A stretch of DNA of 50,897 nucleotides from Arsenicicoccus bolidensis DSM 15745 (GCF_000426385.1 NZ_AUFG01000027.1:1-50897), one strand, 5' to 3'. Shown: positions 17,483-27,017, counted from the stretch's first letter. The notes: a model not told the origin generated them from the letters alone. Numbers and translations are program-made.

Positions 17483-18268
17483 CTAACGGAACAGTCGGCT
17501 TACCCCCTGGATATATGCTGCGGCACCCAGGGGGTCGCTCTTTGTTCCGGGCATGTCGATGGTGATGGTCTGGGCGTCTAGTTGGGTGACGAGGTCTTCG
17601 CCGTGGGTGATGTAGCGACGATAGATGTGGCTGACTAGGTCGGGTAGCCAGAGAAGGTGCTCGACGGTTGGAGAGACGTGGCGCACCGGATAGTGACGGC
17701 CGATCAGCCCCCTCCTGCGGGCCTCCGTGACTGTGTGCAGGTCCCGGGCTGTGTCCTCACGGCGGCGCTGCCTCTCCAGGACCATCATGTGGGTCGCCGG
17801 GAGCTTGAGCATTGATGGCTGAGCGCCTATGCGGTGCGGGTCGGCTGTGATCTGGTCGGCGGCCAGTCCACCCAAAGCGGCGAGCAGCGCGGTGAGGCTG
17901 GTCGCTCGCATACCGACCGCTTCCTCCTCGTCGTGAGGGGTATGCCGGACAGCGACCACGCACGGGTCGGCGTAGCTGGCCAGGTAGTCCGTCATCTTCT
18001 CGATTTGGGCGCGACCCTGGGTACTCTGCTGGAGGTCGACGGTGTGCCAGAAGGTGCCAGCGGCAATGTCGCGCAGGCTGTCGCGGACGGCTTGGTGACT
18101 GGTCACAGGCAGCACGATGGCGGCGATTGCGTAGAACGGTTGCTCGCCGGGGCGACAGTCTTTGCGCAGCCGGTAGGACTCGTCGAGGAAGGCCACGTTT
18201 GCCTCAACGGGCAGTCCTCGGTAGGTGTCGTTGAGCAGCTTCAGGTCGCCGGCGTTGCGCGGATCCAC
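17483..18268 (-). CDS. DUF3800-like protein partnered with RHH-YfbU gene
   Basis: About 261 residues from GTG 18268, four bases after the upstream stop; an in-frame ATG at 18418 would overlap the upstream gene by 146 bases and is less likely. VEANVAFLDESYR is the DUF3800 hallmark (Asp-Glu after a hydrophobic strand), an RNase-H-like fold, followed by FYAIAAIVLPV and an acidic HDEEEAV stretch. DUF3800 proteins occur on mobile elements and some are linked to defence; activity is unproven. The region 17346-17482 downstream holds no gene. Confidence 0.7.
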   Translation of the reverse strand: MDPRNAGDLKLLNDTYRGLPVEANVAFLDESYRLRKDCRPGEQPFYAIAAIVLPVTSHQAVRDSLRDIAAGTFWHTVDLQQSTQGRAQIEKMTDYLASYADPCVVAVRHTPHDEEEAVGMRATSLTALLAALGGLAADQITADPHRIGAQPSMLKLPATHMMVLERQRRREDTARDLHTVTEARRRGLIGRHYPVRHVSPTVEHLLWLPDLVSHIYRRYITHGEDLVTQLDAQTITIDMPGTKSDPLGAAAYIQGVSRLFR

Positions 18269-18272
18269 TGGG

Positions 18273-19121
18273 TCACCGTTCGAGGGACGGAGATGAAAGC
18301 GCCGAGCGCCCAGCAGGGTCACTCTTCCGGGAACCACCACCGCGCGAGCCCGGGTGGGTGGCGGCGTCGGCGATGGCTTGCAGATCGCCCACCTCGAGTC
18401 GGTAACGCTCCGGACCAAACCCCGAGCGTGCGCTAATGATGGCGTGGTGCTTGTCGACCATGCGCTGGTAGATGCTAGCCATCGGCATGTGGGAGTTGCC
18501 GTGCTCGTGCTCGGCGGAGAAGCGGTCCAGGAGCTCGGCCCAGCGGGCCGGCGTCACCAAGAAGCGGGCGTACTCAGCCAGGGCGCTCTCGCGGTTGTCG
18601 TTGAAGTCGAAACCGCTAAAGGTCAGGCGCCCTTCGAGGTCCTCGTCGATCGCGGTGCCCCCCTGGCGCAGTCGACGAATGTGCCAGTTGGCGTACTGAA
18701 AGAGGCTGAGCACGTCAACCACGAACCGACAGTCTTCGGCGGACAGCTCGGGGTTGACGCTGGCGAAGACATCGTCGTACTCCGTCACGTACCCGCTCTC
18801 CAGGATGCGGGCCTTCCCGCGCTGATGCTCGGGATCACCCTCCACTTGGGCGGCATTCTCGTCGATCGCGTTCAGCTCCTGGTAGGTCGCGGGCATCACG
18901 TGCGCAAGGATGCGGTGCTGTAGGGCGAGCATCTGCCGCTCGTAGGCGCTCAGGCTGCGGGGAGCCACGCTGTCCGGGCGGGGCTCCTGCGTGGTCTTGG
19001 GTAAGGCCAGGCCTTCCAGCAGGCTGCGGACAAGGACTGAAAGAGATGTGCCCCGAGACCGGGCCAGCTCTTCCAGCTCAGCCCGGGTCTCGTCATCGAC
19101 ACGGACGGTGATGGTCGCCAT
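18273..19121 (-). CDS. ribbon-helix-helix/YfbU fusion regulator
   Basis: 282 residues. Residues 1-45 are an RHH DNA-binding domain (MATITVRVDDETRAELEELA). Residues about 60-235 match the YfbU fold: LSAYERQMLALQHRILAHV, ESGYVTEYDDVFAS, ECRFVVDVLSLF-type DCRFVVDVLSLF, then a C-terminal GFGPERYRLEVGDLQAI. It starts 24 bases below a palindromic operator, suggesting autorepression as in toxin-antitoxin regulators. It is co-transcribed with the DUF3800-like gene four bases downstream. Confidence 0.82.
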   Translation of the reverse strand: MATITVRVDDETRAELEELARSRGTSLSVLVRSLLEGLALPKTTQEPRPDSVAPRSLSAYERQMLALQHRILAHVMPATYQELNAIDENAAQVEGDPEHQRGKARILESGYVTEYDDVFASVNPELSAEDCRFVVDVLSLFQYANWHIRRLRQGGTAIDEDLEGRLTFSGFDFNDNRESALAEYARFLVTPARWAELLDRFSAEHEHGNSHMPMASIYQRMVDKHHAIISARSGFGPERYRLEVGDLQAIADAATHPGSRGGGSRKSDPAGRSALSSPSLER

Positions 19122-19144
19122 GTCCTACCTCCATGATCGCAATC

Positions 19145-19158
19145 TGTGTACGTATACA
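19145..19158. promoter_or_regulatory. palindromic operator upstream of RHH-YfbU
   Basis: TGTGTACGTATACA is a 14-bp palindrome with one mismatched pair. It sits in an AT-richer patch (AGTAATCAAAATGTAC follows) that stands out from the surrounding GC-rich DNA and lies 23 bases above the minus-strand start codon. It is the expected place for an RHH autorepressor. Confidence 0.55.
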
Positions 19159-19228
19159 GTAATCAAAATGTACTCTCGTGCACAAGCGACATTTCAGGCC
19201 CCTGCAGCCCCCTGGCAGGCCCACGTCG

Positions 19229-19259
19229 AAGGGGTCGACCTCACTAGGGTCGACCCCTT
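19229..19259. terminator. hairpin after the transfer operon
   Basis: AAGGGGTCGACC, six-base loop, GGTCGACCCCTT: a perfect 12-bp stem. It lies between the end of the minus-strand transfer operon (19303) and the start of RHH-YfbU (19121), so it would end transfer-operon transcripts before they enter the next unit. Confidence 0.7.
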
Positions 19260-19302
19260 TGCCCTTGTTCCTGGGCCGTACTGAAGGGAGTGTGACGAAG
19301 GG

Positions 19303-19746
19303 TTAGCTGTCGCGTACGTCTGGGAACAGGCATGCGGGGGGCGCCTCGTAGGGAAGCGGTTCGTCGGCGCCGGCGGTGTCGCGGGAGAGTGCCCACGGCC
19401 CGACTGGGCTCATTAGCACCCCGAGGTGGTGGTCGGCGTGGTCACGCAGCCACACCGACATTCCCGTGGCGGGGTCGAGACGCAGGTGCTCCCACGCCCG
19501 CCACATCGCTTCCAACCGGATGATGGCCTCGGCCGATTCCCACCAGCGGGCCGACCAGCGGTAGTCGGCACGGCCCTCCTCACCGACGTTGCGCCGGAAG
19601 GTGGGGCAGACGAACTCGCGCACGAACTCGTCGACGGATCCGTAGTAGAGGCGCGGGTCGCCGGGCTCCTCGTCGACGTCAGCAACGGGCGCATCGCCCA
19701 GGTCGTAGACCGGCGCGTCGTCGTCCCACTCGCCCAGGCCGCTCAT
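19303..19746 (-). CDS. DUF4913-family protein
   Basis: 147 residues. The core YYGSVDEFVREFVCPTFRR, then YRWSARWWESAEAIIRLEA, then AWEHLRL and WLRDHADHH is the DUF4913 signature. The family is common on actinobacterial conjugative plasmids and integrative elements, next to the coupling protein, with no known activity. It is the last gene of the transfer operon and overlaps the coupling-protein gene by four bases. Confidence 0.85.
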   Translation of the reverse strand: MSGLGEWDDDAPVYDLGDAPVADVDEEPGDPRLYYGSVDEFVREFVCPTFRRNVGEEGRADYRWSARWWESAEAIIRLEAMWRAWEHLRLDPATGMSVWLRDHADHHLGVLMSPVGPWALSRDTAGADEPLPYEAPPACLFPDVRDS

Positions 19747-21548
19747 GACTGCACCGGGGGTGGGCAGGCGGCCAGGGACTGCTGGACGGCGGCGAGTTCG
19801 CGCTCGGCCTGTCCGATGGTTGCGACCGCGCTCGGATCGTGCGCCGCGATCGACGCCTTGACGGCCTCGGCGTGCGGGCCCGTCATCCAGGGTTGCGTCT
19901 CGATCAAGGTGGGCCGGTTGCCAGAGGCCAGGACGACCGCCCGACCCTTGGGCAACGCCTGCAGGTCAGCGACGTCCAGGATCCGCTCACGGGTGAGTTG
20001 CTCGCTGACGCTGCGTTGCCCGCGGCTGGTGGAGATCGAGGAGACCTTCTTGTCGTAGTCACCGATCAGCGCTGACAGCATCTCGAGGAACTCTTTCTCC
20101 TTGACGCCGCCGCCGTACACGGCGACGTTGCTGGCAGACCAGAGCTTGCGCATCCCCGACTCGCCCCATACGTCGACGCCCTGCGACCACGATTGCAGGA
20201 TCGTCATCAGGACGATCCCGCGTGACCCGTAGTGGCTGTAGAGGTTCGGTAGCTCCCTCCATCTGCACACGTTGGCGGCCTCGTCGAGGACGCCGAGCAT
20301 CGGGCGCGCCAGACGGCCGCCAGGAGAGGCAGCCGCCAGAGCTTCGGCCGCCTCGACGACGGCGACGGTCAACGCGGTCACGAGGGGGCCGGCGGTGCCG
20401 CGGCCCTCCTTGGACAGCGAGTAGAGCGTGCCGCCGTCCCGGACGAAGGTCACCGGGTCGAACTGCGCGCGGCGATCACCTGCCGAGGCGGGCATCACCC
20501 ATCGGGCCACCTGCCGGTTCGTCAGGCACGAGGCCATCTGCTGGGCGGTGCCGTAGACGCCGCCGCGCTGCTTCTCGGGAGCGAAGAGGACCCCGGCGAC
20601 CTGGTCGGCGGTCAGGTCGTAGCCGCTGGCTTGGAGGATGCCTAGCGGCTCCTTGTCCGTGGGGCGGGTGAGCCATCGGTACACGTCCGTGATGGGACGC
20701 TCGTCGAGTGCCGCCGCCAGGAGCAACCCGGCGAGCAGGTCTTGCGCGGATGGATCGAAGAACGCGTCGGTGCGGGCGCCGGGGTCACGTGACCCGGACG
20801 CGAAGTGCTCGGCCATCTTGGCCGCGCGAACCTCGTCGGTGACGTAGGAGAGCGGATTCCACCACCACTGGGTCGGCTCCTCGCGGGCCACCGACTGCGG
20901 GTCGAACACCCACACCGGCCCCGCGGTGGCGCGGGGGTCTCGGGTTGCGTCGAGAACGTCGCGCTTATTCGAGGTGATCAGCACCGCTCCGGGCGCGTCG
21001 AGGATCGCGGGCACCGCACGGGCCGTCGTCTTTCCCGTACGGGGACCCCACACGTCGATGTGCATGTCCTCCCACGACCCGTACAACGCTGTTGAGGTGC
21101 CCACGGTGCGCCCGATGGGTACCCCTGGCGACCCGTGCACCCCGAGTCGCTGTGCGGTGGCAGCAGCGGCCTTGTGGGTGAGTGACTCGACGTCGCGGCC
21201 GCGGCCCATGTACCGAGCCGCCGGGTCGACGCGCGAGGACCGCGCCTGTCGGCGGGCGATCAGCCGCCAGCCGAGGGCGACCAGGACGAGGGCGATCACC
21301 AGGATGCCGCTGGCGACCACCGTGGAGGCCGTCGGCCAGGCGACGGTGCCCTTGAAGACGCCGAACAGGACCTCCCAGGGGTCGGCCGGCGCCGGCGGCA
21401 GGCCGGCGAGCTGGTGGCCGACCTTCACCGCCAGGTAGACCGTGCCGAGGGCGACCACGACGACGCCGATGAGCACGAACATGGCGATGGTCTCGGTGGT
21501 CAGATGCCCAGGCTGGGAGCGACGGTTGTTGGGCGTGCTCATCGTCAA
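19743..21548 (-). CDS. type IV coupling protein (VirD4/TraG-like ATPase)
   Basis: 601 residues. Two N-terminal membrane helices (about 20-45 and 76-97) are followed by a hexameric ATPase domain: Walker A GPRTGKTT at 168-175, Walker B MLGVLDEAAN, and motif-3-like LMTILQSWSQG. It would dock the relaxase-DNA complex onto the secretion channel. Possible starts are ATG 21548 or ATG 21542. It overlaps the VirB4-like gene and DUF4913 by four bases each. Length and motif order fit actinobacterial TraD/VirD4-type proteins. Confidence 0.92.
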   Translation of the reverse strand: MTMSTPNNRRSQPGHLTTETIAMFVLIGVVVVALGTVYLAVKVGHQLAGLPPAPADPWEVLFGVFKGTVAWPTASTVVASGILVIALVLVALGWRLIARRQARSSRVDPAARYMGRGRDVESLTHKAAAATAQRLGVHGSPGVPIGRTVGTSTALYGSWEDMHIDVWGPRTGKTTARAVPAILDAPGAVLITSNKRDVLDATRDPRATAGPVWVFDPQSVAREEPTQWWWNPLSYVTDEVRAAKMAEHFASGSRDPGARTDAFFDPSAQDLLAGLLLAAALDERPITDVYRWLTRPTDKEPLGILQASGYDLTADQVAGVLFAPEKQRGGVYGTAQQMASCLTNRQVARWVMPASAGDRRAQFDPVTFVRDGGTLYSLSKEGRGTAGPLVTALTVAVVEAAEALAAASPGGRLARPMLGVLDEAANVCRWRELPNLYSHYGSRGIVLMTILQSWSQGVDVWGESGMRKLWSASNVAVYGGGVKEKEFLEMLSALIGDYDKKVSSISTSRGQRSVSEQLTRERILDVADLQALPKGRAVVLASGNRPTLIETQPWMTGPHAEAVKASIAAHDPSAVATIGQAERELAAVQQSLAACPPPVQS

Positions 21549-23110
21549 CGGCTCCCTTCAGGGTCGACGATGGTTGCGCCGACGCGGCTCTGCTCGTGCC
21601 ACAGCTTGTTGGTGTCGTTGATGCTCCGTTCGGCGTCGGTGAGGTGCACCTGCACCGGGATGCCGGGGCGGCCTCCGACCTTCACGAGGAACTTTCCCCG
21701 CCCTGGCGGGGCGGCCTCTCGGCCGGTGTGTGGGTCCCAGGCTGGTGGGTCCTGCCAGCCGATGAGCATCTGCTGCTCGGCGCGGCTCAGCGGCACCGCG
21801 GAGGTGAGCAGCGGCATCTCGGCTCCGGGCAGGCCCCCGCAGATCACCATGCCCGCCCGCTCGACGAACCCCTTGGCCTTCATGCGGTCCTCCTCGGAGG
21901 GCAGGGCGAGCAGGTCGCTCATCGTGTGGCTGACCATGGCCATCCCGACGCCTCGCTGGCGGTTGAGCCGGGTCAGAGCGTCCACCCGGTCGACCATGCC
22001 GCGCCCGGCACGCAGAGCGCGCCACAGCTCGTCCATGATCACGAAGTAGTGCCGTCGGGGCTCCAAACCTGCGTCGGCGAGAGCGTTGGCGACGTTCACG
22101 GCGCCGAACCCGGCGGACCAGCACGCGAGCAGGGTCGCGGCCTGCAGGTCCATCTCGGAGTCGTCGATCGCGGACACGTCGAACACGACGGGCCGGTCCC
22201 TGCGCATGGGATTCGACGTGGGGCGCGAAAACGTCTCCCCCAATCGGCCGCCGGTGGTCAGGCCGATCAGGGACGCTTCCAGGTTCTCGGTGATGTCCCG
22301 GTAGCGGTTGTCGTCGCCTCGATCCAAGGCCACGATGCGCAGCTCCTCGGGGGCCTCCCGCACGACCTGCAGCAGGTCGCCCAGAACGGGCACCCCGGCG
22401 TGCTTGTCGTCGAGGATGCGCAGCGCCCGGTCAAGGATGGTCTCTTCACGGTCCGTGGGCTGCGCGGAACGCAGGATCGTGATCAACGCCGACACCATGG
22501 TCAGCCGGCGCCCGTGAGCATCGGCCAAGACCGCTGCTCGGGCCGATCCGGTGAGCCGCTGCGCCGCTGCGGTGGCCTCACCGGGGTCGAGCACGTTCAG
22601 GTATCCCCGACCGCGGCCGAGGCGGATCACCTGGCCCCCGAGCGCTTCGACCATGTCGACGTAGTCGGGCTTGAGATCACCCAAGACCAACGGCATCACT
22701 CCGAAGCCGGCCAATCCGGTGGCCATCCGGCGGACGCCGGTGGACTTACCCAGCCCCGGCTTGCCGAGGACGAAGGCGCTCGGGTTGGAAATGAGCTTGG
22801 CGCGCTGGAACCAGCTGATCGGGTCACAGCACAGCGTGGCTCCGCTGGTGATGTGCCGCCCGAAGGGAACGCCCACCATAGGGGTGCCTGATCCCGCGAC
22901 CCACGGCCACAGCCCGCACACCTGCATCGTCGTGCCGCGGTACTCCGGCGGAGCGTCGACCAGCACGTCCTCGCCGCGGCCCCGCCCGAGCCAGCCACGC
23001 GGGCCGGGCCGGACGGGAACAGTGATAGCCGTGGCACCGCCCTTACCTCGCCGCAAGAGCCGTCCGATTCTGCGGGGGTTGGCGCTCAGCTGCGACGGCT
23101 CGACGCTCAT
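21545..23110 (-). CDS. VirB4/TraC-type conjugation ATPase
   Basis: 521 residues. Walker A GKPGLGKS is at 116-123, Walker B is in HYFVIMDELWRAL, and there is RQRGVGMAMVSHTMSDLLAL typical of VirB4 C-terminal halves. It is shorter than canonical VirB4 (about 800) because the N-terminal VirB4 domain is reduced; in actinobacteria the upstream SCO6880-type protein seems to supply that part. It is soluble, likely at the inner face of the channel. Four-base overlaps on both sides indicate translational coupling. Confidence 0.88.
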   Translation of the reverse strand: MSVEPSQLSANPRRIGRLLRRGKGGATAITVPVRPGPRGWLGRGRGEDVLVDAPPEYRGTTMQVCGLWPWVAGSGTPMVGVPFGRHITSGATLCCDPISWFQRAKLISNPSAFVLGKPGLGKSTGVRRMATGLAGFGVMPLVLGDLKPDYVDMVEALGGQVIRLGRGRGYLNVLDPGEATAAAQRLTGSARAAVLADAHGRRLTMVSALITILRSAQPTDREETILDRALRILDDKHAGVPVLGDLLQVVREAPEELRIVALDRGDDNRYRDITENLEASLIGLTTGGRLGETFSRPTSNPMRRDRPVVFDVSAIDDSEMDLQAATLLACWSAGFGAVNVANALADAGLEPRRHYFVIMDELWRALRAGRGMVDRVDALTRLNRQRGVGMAMVSHTMSDLLALPSEEDRMKAKGFVERAGMVICGGLPGAEMPLLTSAVPLSRAEQQMLIGWQDPPAWDPHTGREAAPPGRGKFLVKVGGRPGIPVQVHLTDAERSINDTNKLWHEQSRVGATIVDPEGSR

Positions 23111-24621
23111 AGCCGGTCCTTCAACGACGAGGGAACCTTGAGGTGCTTGGGAAGGACCAGGCCCAGGGGCAGCGCTGCCGCGAACGCGGCCGCCTGCCCG
23201 CCGTACACCGGCCGCAACCTCAACCGCGCCGTGGCGGCCAGGTTGTCGACGGCGGCTTTGGCCTCAGCGACCCGGTGCTCGCCCACAGTGGTGGCGGTGA
23301 CCAGCATGCCGAAGTTCACCAGTCCCGCGCCGGCGGCCTCTTCCTGGGCGGTGGCTGCTGCTGATCTGGTGGCCAGGACCTCACGAGCCGAAGGACGGGT
23401 CGTGGACGTAGCCACGAACTGTGCAGCGCGAAGATCCGCCTCGACGATCGCCGCGGCCTTAGCAGCGTCGATCGGGCGGTACAGCAGCGTCACCCGCTTG
23501 CGGGCCACGTCCCGGTGCGGGGCCAGCAGCCGCGCCAGGATGGCGGACTGCACGTTCCCGCGGGGCGCAGTCGTCATCGACCACGTGACGCTGTAGGCAT
23601 CGTCGTGGCGGTAGCCAGCCCACTCGGCCTCGGCCGCGACTGGTCCCACATCGACCCAGTCGAAGTCCGTACGACCCTCCTCGGCGTGTGCCTCGTCGAT
23701 CAGCGGGGCAATGCCAGGGTTGTAGGCCACCCGCACCACGTCGCACACCTCGCCAGCCGAAAGGGGACGAGCAGCCCCTGCCCCCGTCGACGACAGCCCT
23801 CCGGTCAGCCCCGGCAGTCGTGAGGCGAGGTCCCGGCCCATCTCGACGTCGCTGCGCCTCTTGCCGGTCGCCGCGCTCACGGCGGAGAAGGTCAACGTCA
23901 CGTAGGCCTTGATCACGCTCGAGCCAGCCGGGTAGAGGTCGACCACCTCGCGCAGCATTGCTCGAGCGAAATCGGGGGCGTCTGGATCCACATTGGCCTC
24001 GACCTCGCGCCGGAGCCGGTGCCCGGTGTCCGGAGCCGTCTCGATCGTGACCGCACACGCCTCAATACCCGGCTCGTCGGCCAGGTTGGCGAGCCAGTGG
24101 CCCCAGTCGGCCACCCACACGTCGACCTGCTCGGGGTCGACGAGGCCAGCCCCGTCCGGCTCCGTCGCGATGACCGCGGTGTACGTGCGCGTCGTCGGGG
24201 CATAGATCAGGGCGAACCGACGCCCGTAGGAATCGGTGTGCTCGCTGAGGCGCAACTGCGCGGCGATGCCCGGCAACTGGTGAGTCCCCCACAACGCGAA
24301 ACCCAACGGGCCCGAGCGATACAGATGCGCGCCCTTGCGGGTCGCGGCCCCCCACGCCACGCGCGCGAGGCCGCGGTCGAGCAGGTTCTTCCCATGGCCA
24401 TCACGCACGAGGATGGTCGCCAGGCACAGCACCAGCAGCAGGAACGTAACCAGCCCCCGCACCAGGCCACCGACCATCGTCACCAGCACGGTCAAGATCA
24501 GACCGACGAGCATGATGCCCGTGCCGAGGGAGCCGAGGCCGAACAGGCCCGACGTCGTCGGCCTGCGCCAATTCCCGTACGTGCGCGGTCCCGCGCTCTG
24601 TGCACTACCTGCGGCTGCCAT
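23107..24621 (-). CDS. SCO6880-family conjugal transfer protein
   Basis: 504 residues from ATG 24621, chosen because GGGAGGA lies four bases upstream; an open extension to 25050 is only the shadow of the Gly/Ala tail of the next gene. Two N-terminal membrane helices (about 27-70), then a basic loop and a large soluble domain (IAAQLRLSEHTDSYGRRFAL; RVTLLYRPIDAAKAAAIVEA). The helix pair recalls PrgI/VirB3, and the soluble part the N-terminal domain of VirB4. It is the usual companion of the short VirB4-type ATPase. Confidence 0.85.
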   Translation of the reverse strand: MAAAGSAQSAGPRTYGNWRRPTTSGLFGLGSLGTGIMLVGLILTVLVTMVGGLVRGLVTFLLLVLCLATILVRDGHGKNLLDRGLARVAWGAATRKGAHLYRSGPLGFALWGTHQLPGIAAQLRLSEHTDSYGRRFALIYAPTTRTYTAVIATEPDGAGLVDPEQVDVWVADWGHWLANLADEPGIEACAVTIETAPDTGHRLRREVEANVDPDAPDFARAMLREVVDLYPAGSSVIKAYVTLTFSAVSAATGKRRSDVEMGRDLASRLPGLTGGLSSTGAGAARPLSAGEVCDVVRVAYNPGIAPLIDEAHAEEGRTDFDWVDVGPVAAEAEWAGYRHDDAYSVTWSMTTAPRGNVQSAILARLLAPHRDVARKRVTLLYRPIDAAKAAAIVEADLRAAQFVATSTTRPSAREVLATRSAAATAQEEAAGAGLVNFGMLVTATTVGEHRVAEAKAAVDNLAATARLRLRPVYGGQAAAFAAALPLGLVLPKHLKVPSSLKDRL

Positions 24622-26245
24622 CTGGTCCTCCCGAGCTCTCTTCCGCGGCGGACTCGACAGCCCCGGTCGCCGCCTTAACCGTTCCTGACACTGCCTGCAG
24701 GGCCACACCGGCGGCTGCCCCCACGGGACCAGCCGCCGCGCCAGCCGCGGCCGCTGCCCCGGTGCCAGCCGCTGAACCTCCGCTAGTGCCAGCGGTCCCC
24801 GCAGCGCTGGCAGAGCCAGCGGGGTCGGCACCGGTCGCGCCGCCCGAGCCCGTTGCGCCCGACGCGCCGTCGGCACCCGCCCGGCCCGACCCGCCGGAAG
24901 GTCCGGCGTCGCCGGTGGGCCCAGCACCCGTGGCGCCCCCGGTAGGACCGCCAGCGGCACCGGTCGAGCCGGTCGGTGAGGACCCCCCAGCGTCATGGCC
25001 TCCCCCTCCGCCGCCGTGCCCGCCTGCCAGTCGACCTGCGGCGATGGCACCTGACGGCAGCATGGCGGCCCCCGCCATGGCCGCCGTCGTCATCCCCCCG
25101 CCCGAGGCGACCGACGAGACCGCCGGCACGATCAGACTCATCAGGGCCGGAAGGGCGACCAGGGCCACCGCCATGAGGGTCAGCCCGACCACCACGCTGA
25201 TGAGCCCGGAACCGTCGTCCTTAAAGATGTTCGTGCCGGCCAGTTTGAAAGCAGTCGCATAGACGATCGCGGCCGCCGGCTTGTAGAGGATGAACCCGAG
25301 CAGCCACCCCACCGTCTTGCGGAACATCGTGCGGCCGGTGTCGGTGTTCGTAGCGGCCGCGGACATGGGGAGTACCCCGGCCAGCACGACGAGCATCCCC
25401 GCCCGCACGACCATGAGGAGGATCTGCACGATCGAGCCGATCACCGCCAGCAGGCCCAGGATGATGATCATGATCGCGCCGAGACCGCCGGTGGTTGGGT
25501 TGGTCGTCAAGGCCAGGAGCTTGCCCATGTTCCCGCCGAAGCACGTCCCGCCGGTGCCCTCGACTGAGCACCCGAGCGCACCGTCTAGCAGCCACACCGA
25601 GAACGCGTCGCCAGCCTTCACCAGCAACGAGACCGTCGTCAGGCCGGCACCGCTGACCACAACCAGGGTCATCAGAGACTGCACCAGCTGCTTGCCGGGC
25701 TCAGCGCGCTGCTCCCACGCCATGCGGACGGCCCCGACGATCACGCCCATGACTGCGAACGCGATCATGTACCACCACAACGAGTTCTGGATGAACGCCA
25801 CCGCCGGCGACCCGATCGATCCTGCGGCAGGGGCGATCGCCGTCACCAAGCCCACCGATGCGGAGATGATGATCGTCGCGATCAAGATGACGCCGAGCCG
25901 GTCGACATGCCTGTGACCCTCGTGACGATGACCCAACCCCATCCGAACACCGGCAGCCATCAGCGAGCACACGCAGATTCCGAACGCGATCCACGTCGCC
26001 CACCCCAGCACGGTGTCGATCCCCTCAGCGCCCGCGGCATGGCTCCCAGCGGCGACGCCACTGTCACCGCCGCCGCCCGTCAAGGTCGGGGTGCCGATAT
26101 TTACCCACATCGCGCCCAATGACCCGAGCGCCTTACCCACTGCCTGCAGGACCGCATCAGCCGTCTTGGTCAGAGCATCACCAATGGTCGAGGCAGCGAA
26201 CTCCTTACTCTTACAGACGGGGTCGTACCACTTGCACCCGGACAT
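24605..26245 (-). CDS. VirB6/TrbL-like polytopic membrane protein with Gly/Ala-rich tail
   Basis: 546 residues. The N-terminus MSGCKWYDPVCKSKEF is typical of actinobacterial VirB6-like proteins. At least six hydrophobic segments run from about residue 80 to 385 (WATWIAFGICVCSLMAAGV; GLGAIMIIILGLLAVIGS). A loop holds C-S-V-E...TCFGG, possibly a disulfide. The last 150 residues are low-complexity Gly/Ala/Ser/Thr, likely an exposed flexible tail. It would form the membrane channel. Its 3' end overlaps the SCO6880-type gene by 17 bases. Confidence 0.85.
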   Translation of the reverse strand: MSGCKWYDPVCKSKEFAASTIGDALTKTADAVLQAVGKALGSLGAMWVNIGTPTLTGGGGDSGVAAGSHAAGAEGIDTVLGWATWIAFGICVCSLMAAGVRMGLGHRHEGHRHVDRLGVILIATIIISASVGLVTAIAPAAGSIGSPAVAFIQNSLWWYMIAFAVMGVIVGAVRMAWEQRAEPGKQLVQSLMTLVVVSGAGLTTVSLLVKAGDAFSVWLLDGALGCSVEGTGGTCFGGNMGKLLALTTNPTTGGLGAIMIIILGLLAVIGSIVQILLMVVRAGMLVVLAGVLPMSAAATNTDTGRTMFRKTVGWLLGFILYKPAAAIVYATAFKLAGTNIFKDDGSGLISVVVGLTLMAVALVALPALMSLIVPAVSSVASGGGMTTAAMAGAAMLPSGAIAAGRLAGGHGGGGGGHDAGGSSPTGSTGAAGGPTGGATGAGPTGDAGPSGGSGRAGADGASGATGSGGATGADPAGSASAAGTAGTSGGSAAGTGAAAAAGAAAGPVGAAAGVALQAVSGTVKAATGAVESAAEESSGGPDGSRR

Positions 26246-26246
26246 C

Positions 26247-26987
26247 TCAGGCCCCCGACCACATGATGTAGCCCGCCAAGGAAGGCAGCTGCGTCATCGG
26301 CGCCGGAAGGTCGCCGGTAGGTGCCAGCTGAATCTTCCAATCGCCGTCTACCCACCTGAGAGTGAGCGCCTGCGCGGCGACGGCCCCGTTGGACGTCCTC
26401 ATCGCAACGTCGATCTCCGCGGAGAGTCCGTCGTACTTGAGAACGCGATATCCCGCGATTTGGATGCGGACTCCTGACGAGTCTGCCGACGCAGGGGGCT
26501 GGTTCAGGGCCGCATCCCGGCCCGGGCCAGGGACAGTCGAGCGTTCAGTCATCTTCTGACCGAGCAAAGCAGCTTGGCTGCCCATGGCTAGAAGATTCGC
26601 CGCAGCCACCAGCGCGCCGGTGGGCGTGCGGGCGTAGCAGCTGCGGTAGCCATCCTCGTCGATCTTGCCGGGGCCCTGCCCCTCAATGGCTGGCGCAGCG
26701 GTCGTTCCGACGAGCGTCCAGGTCGCGACGGGCGGTGAGGCGACCGTCCCCGACGTTTGCACCTGCTTGAGACCGCACACGCTTCCCGCCGCTGCGGCGG
26801 TGGTCGGCGGTGGCGGGGCCGTCGGAGAGGGCGGCGCCGCAGGCGTGTCCGGCTTGCCGCCGAGCATATTCGTGAGGGTGAGTACCAGCCCCAGGATGAC
26901 GATGGTCGCGATGACCACCGTGGCCCCCAGGACCTTCCTCGAGGGGCCGGACTGTTGGCTGGAGTTCTGGACCGCATTGCTGGTCAT
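26247..26987 (-). CDS. membrane-anchored transfer protein (unassigned T4SS component)
   Basis: 246 residues: cytoplasmic N-terminus, one membrane helix (about 20-42), a Pro/Ala/Thr linker, then an extracytoplasmic domain with three cysteines (SVCGLKQV, then YRSCYAR). Its compact C-terminal domain (ALTLRWVDGDWKIQLAP) ends like the NTF2-like fold of VirB8/TcpC proteins, which is my best guess. It is one base away from the VirB6-like gene and directly downstream of the pilin-like gene. Confidence 0.72.
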   Translation of the reverse strand: MTSNAVQNSSQQSGPSRKVLGATVVIATIVILGLVLTLTNMLGGKPDTPAAPPSPTAPPPPTTAAAAGSVCGLKQVQTSGTVASPPVATWTLVGTTAAPAIEGQGPGKIDEDGYRSCYARTPTGALVAAANLLAMGSQAALLGQKMTERSTVPGPGRDAALNQPPASADSSGVRIQIAGYRVLKYDGLSAEIDVAMRTSNGAVAAQALTLRWVDGDWKIQLAPTGDLPAPMTQLPSLAGYIMWSGA

Positions 26988-27017
26988 CGCGTCGGCTCCT
27001 CTCGTCGTCGGTCGGGA

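Noticed and set aside
21596..22891. 431-residue plus-strand frame opposite the VirB4-like gene
   Set aside because: No start site, His/Gly/Val-rich, fully antisense to a conserved ATPase.
24622..25050. N-terminal extension of the SCO6880-type frame
   Set aside because: It only mirrors the low-complexity tail of the VirB6-like gene; ATG 24621 has a strong ribosome site.
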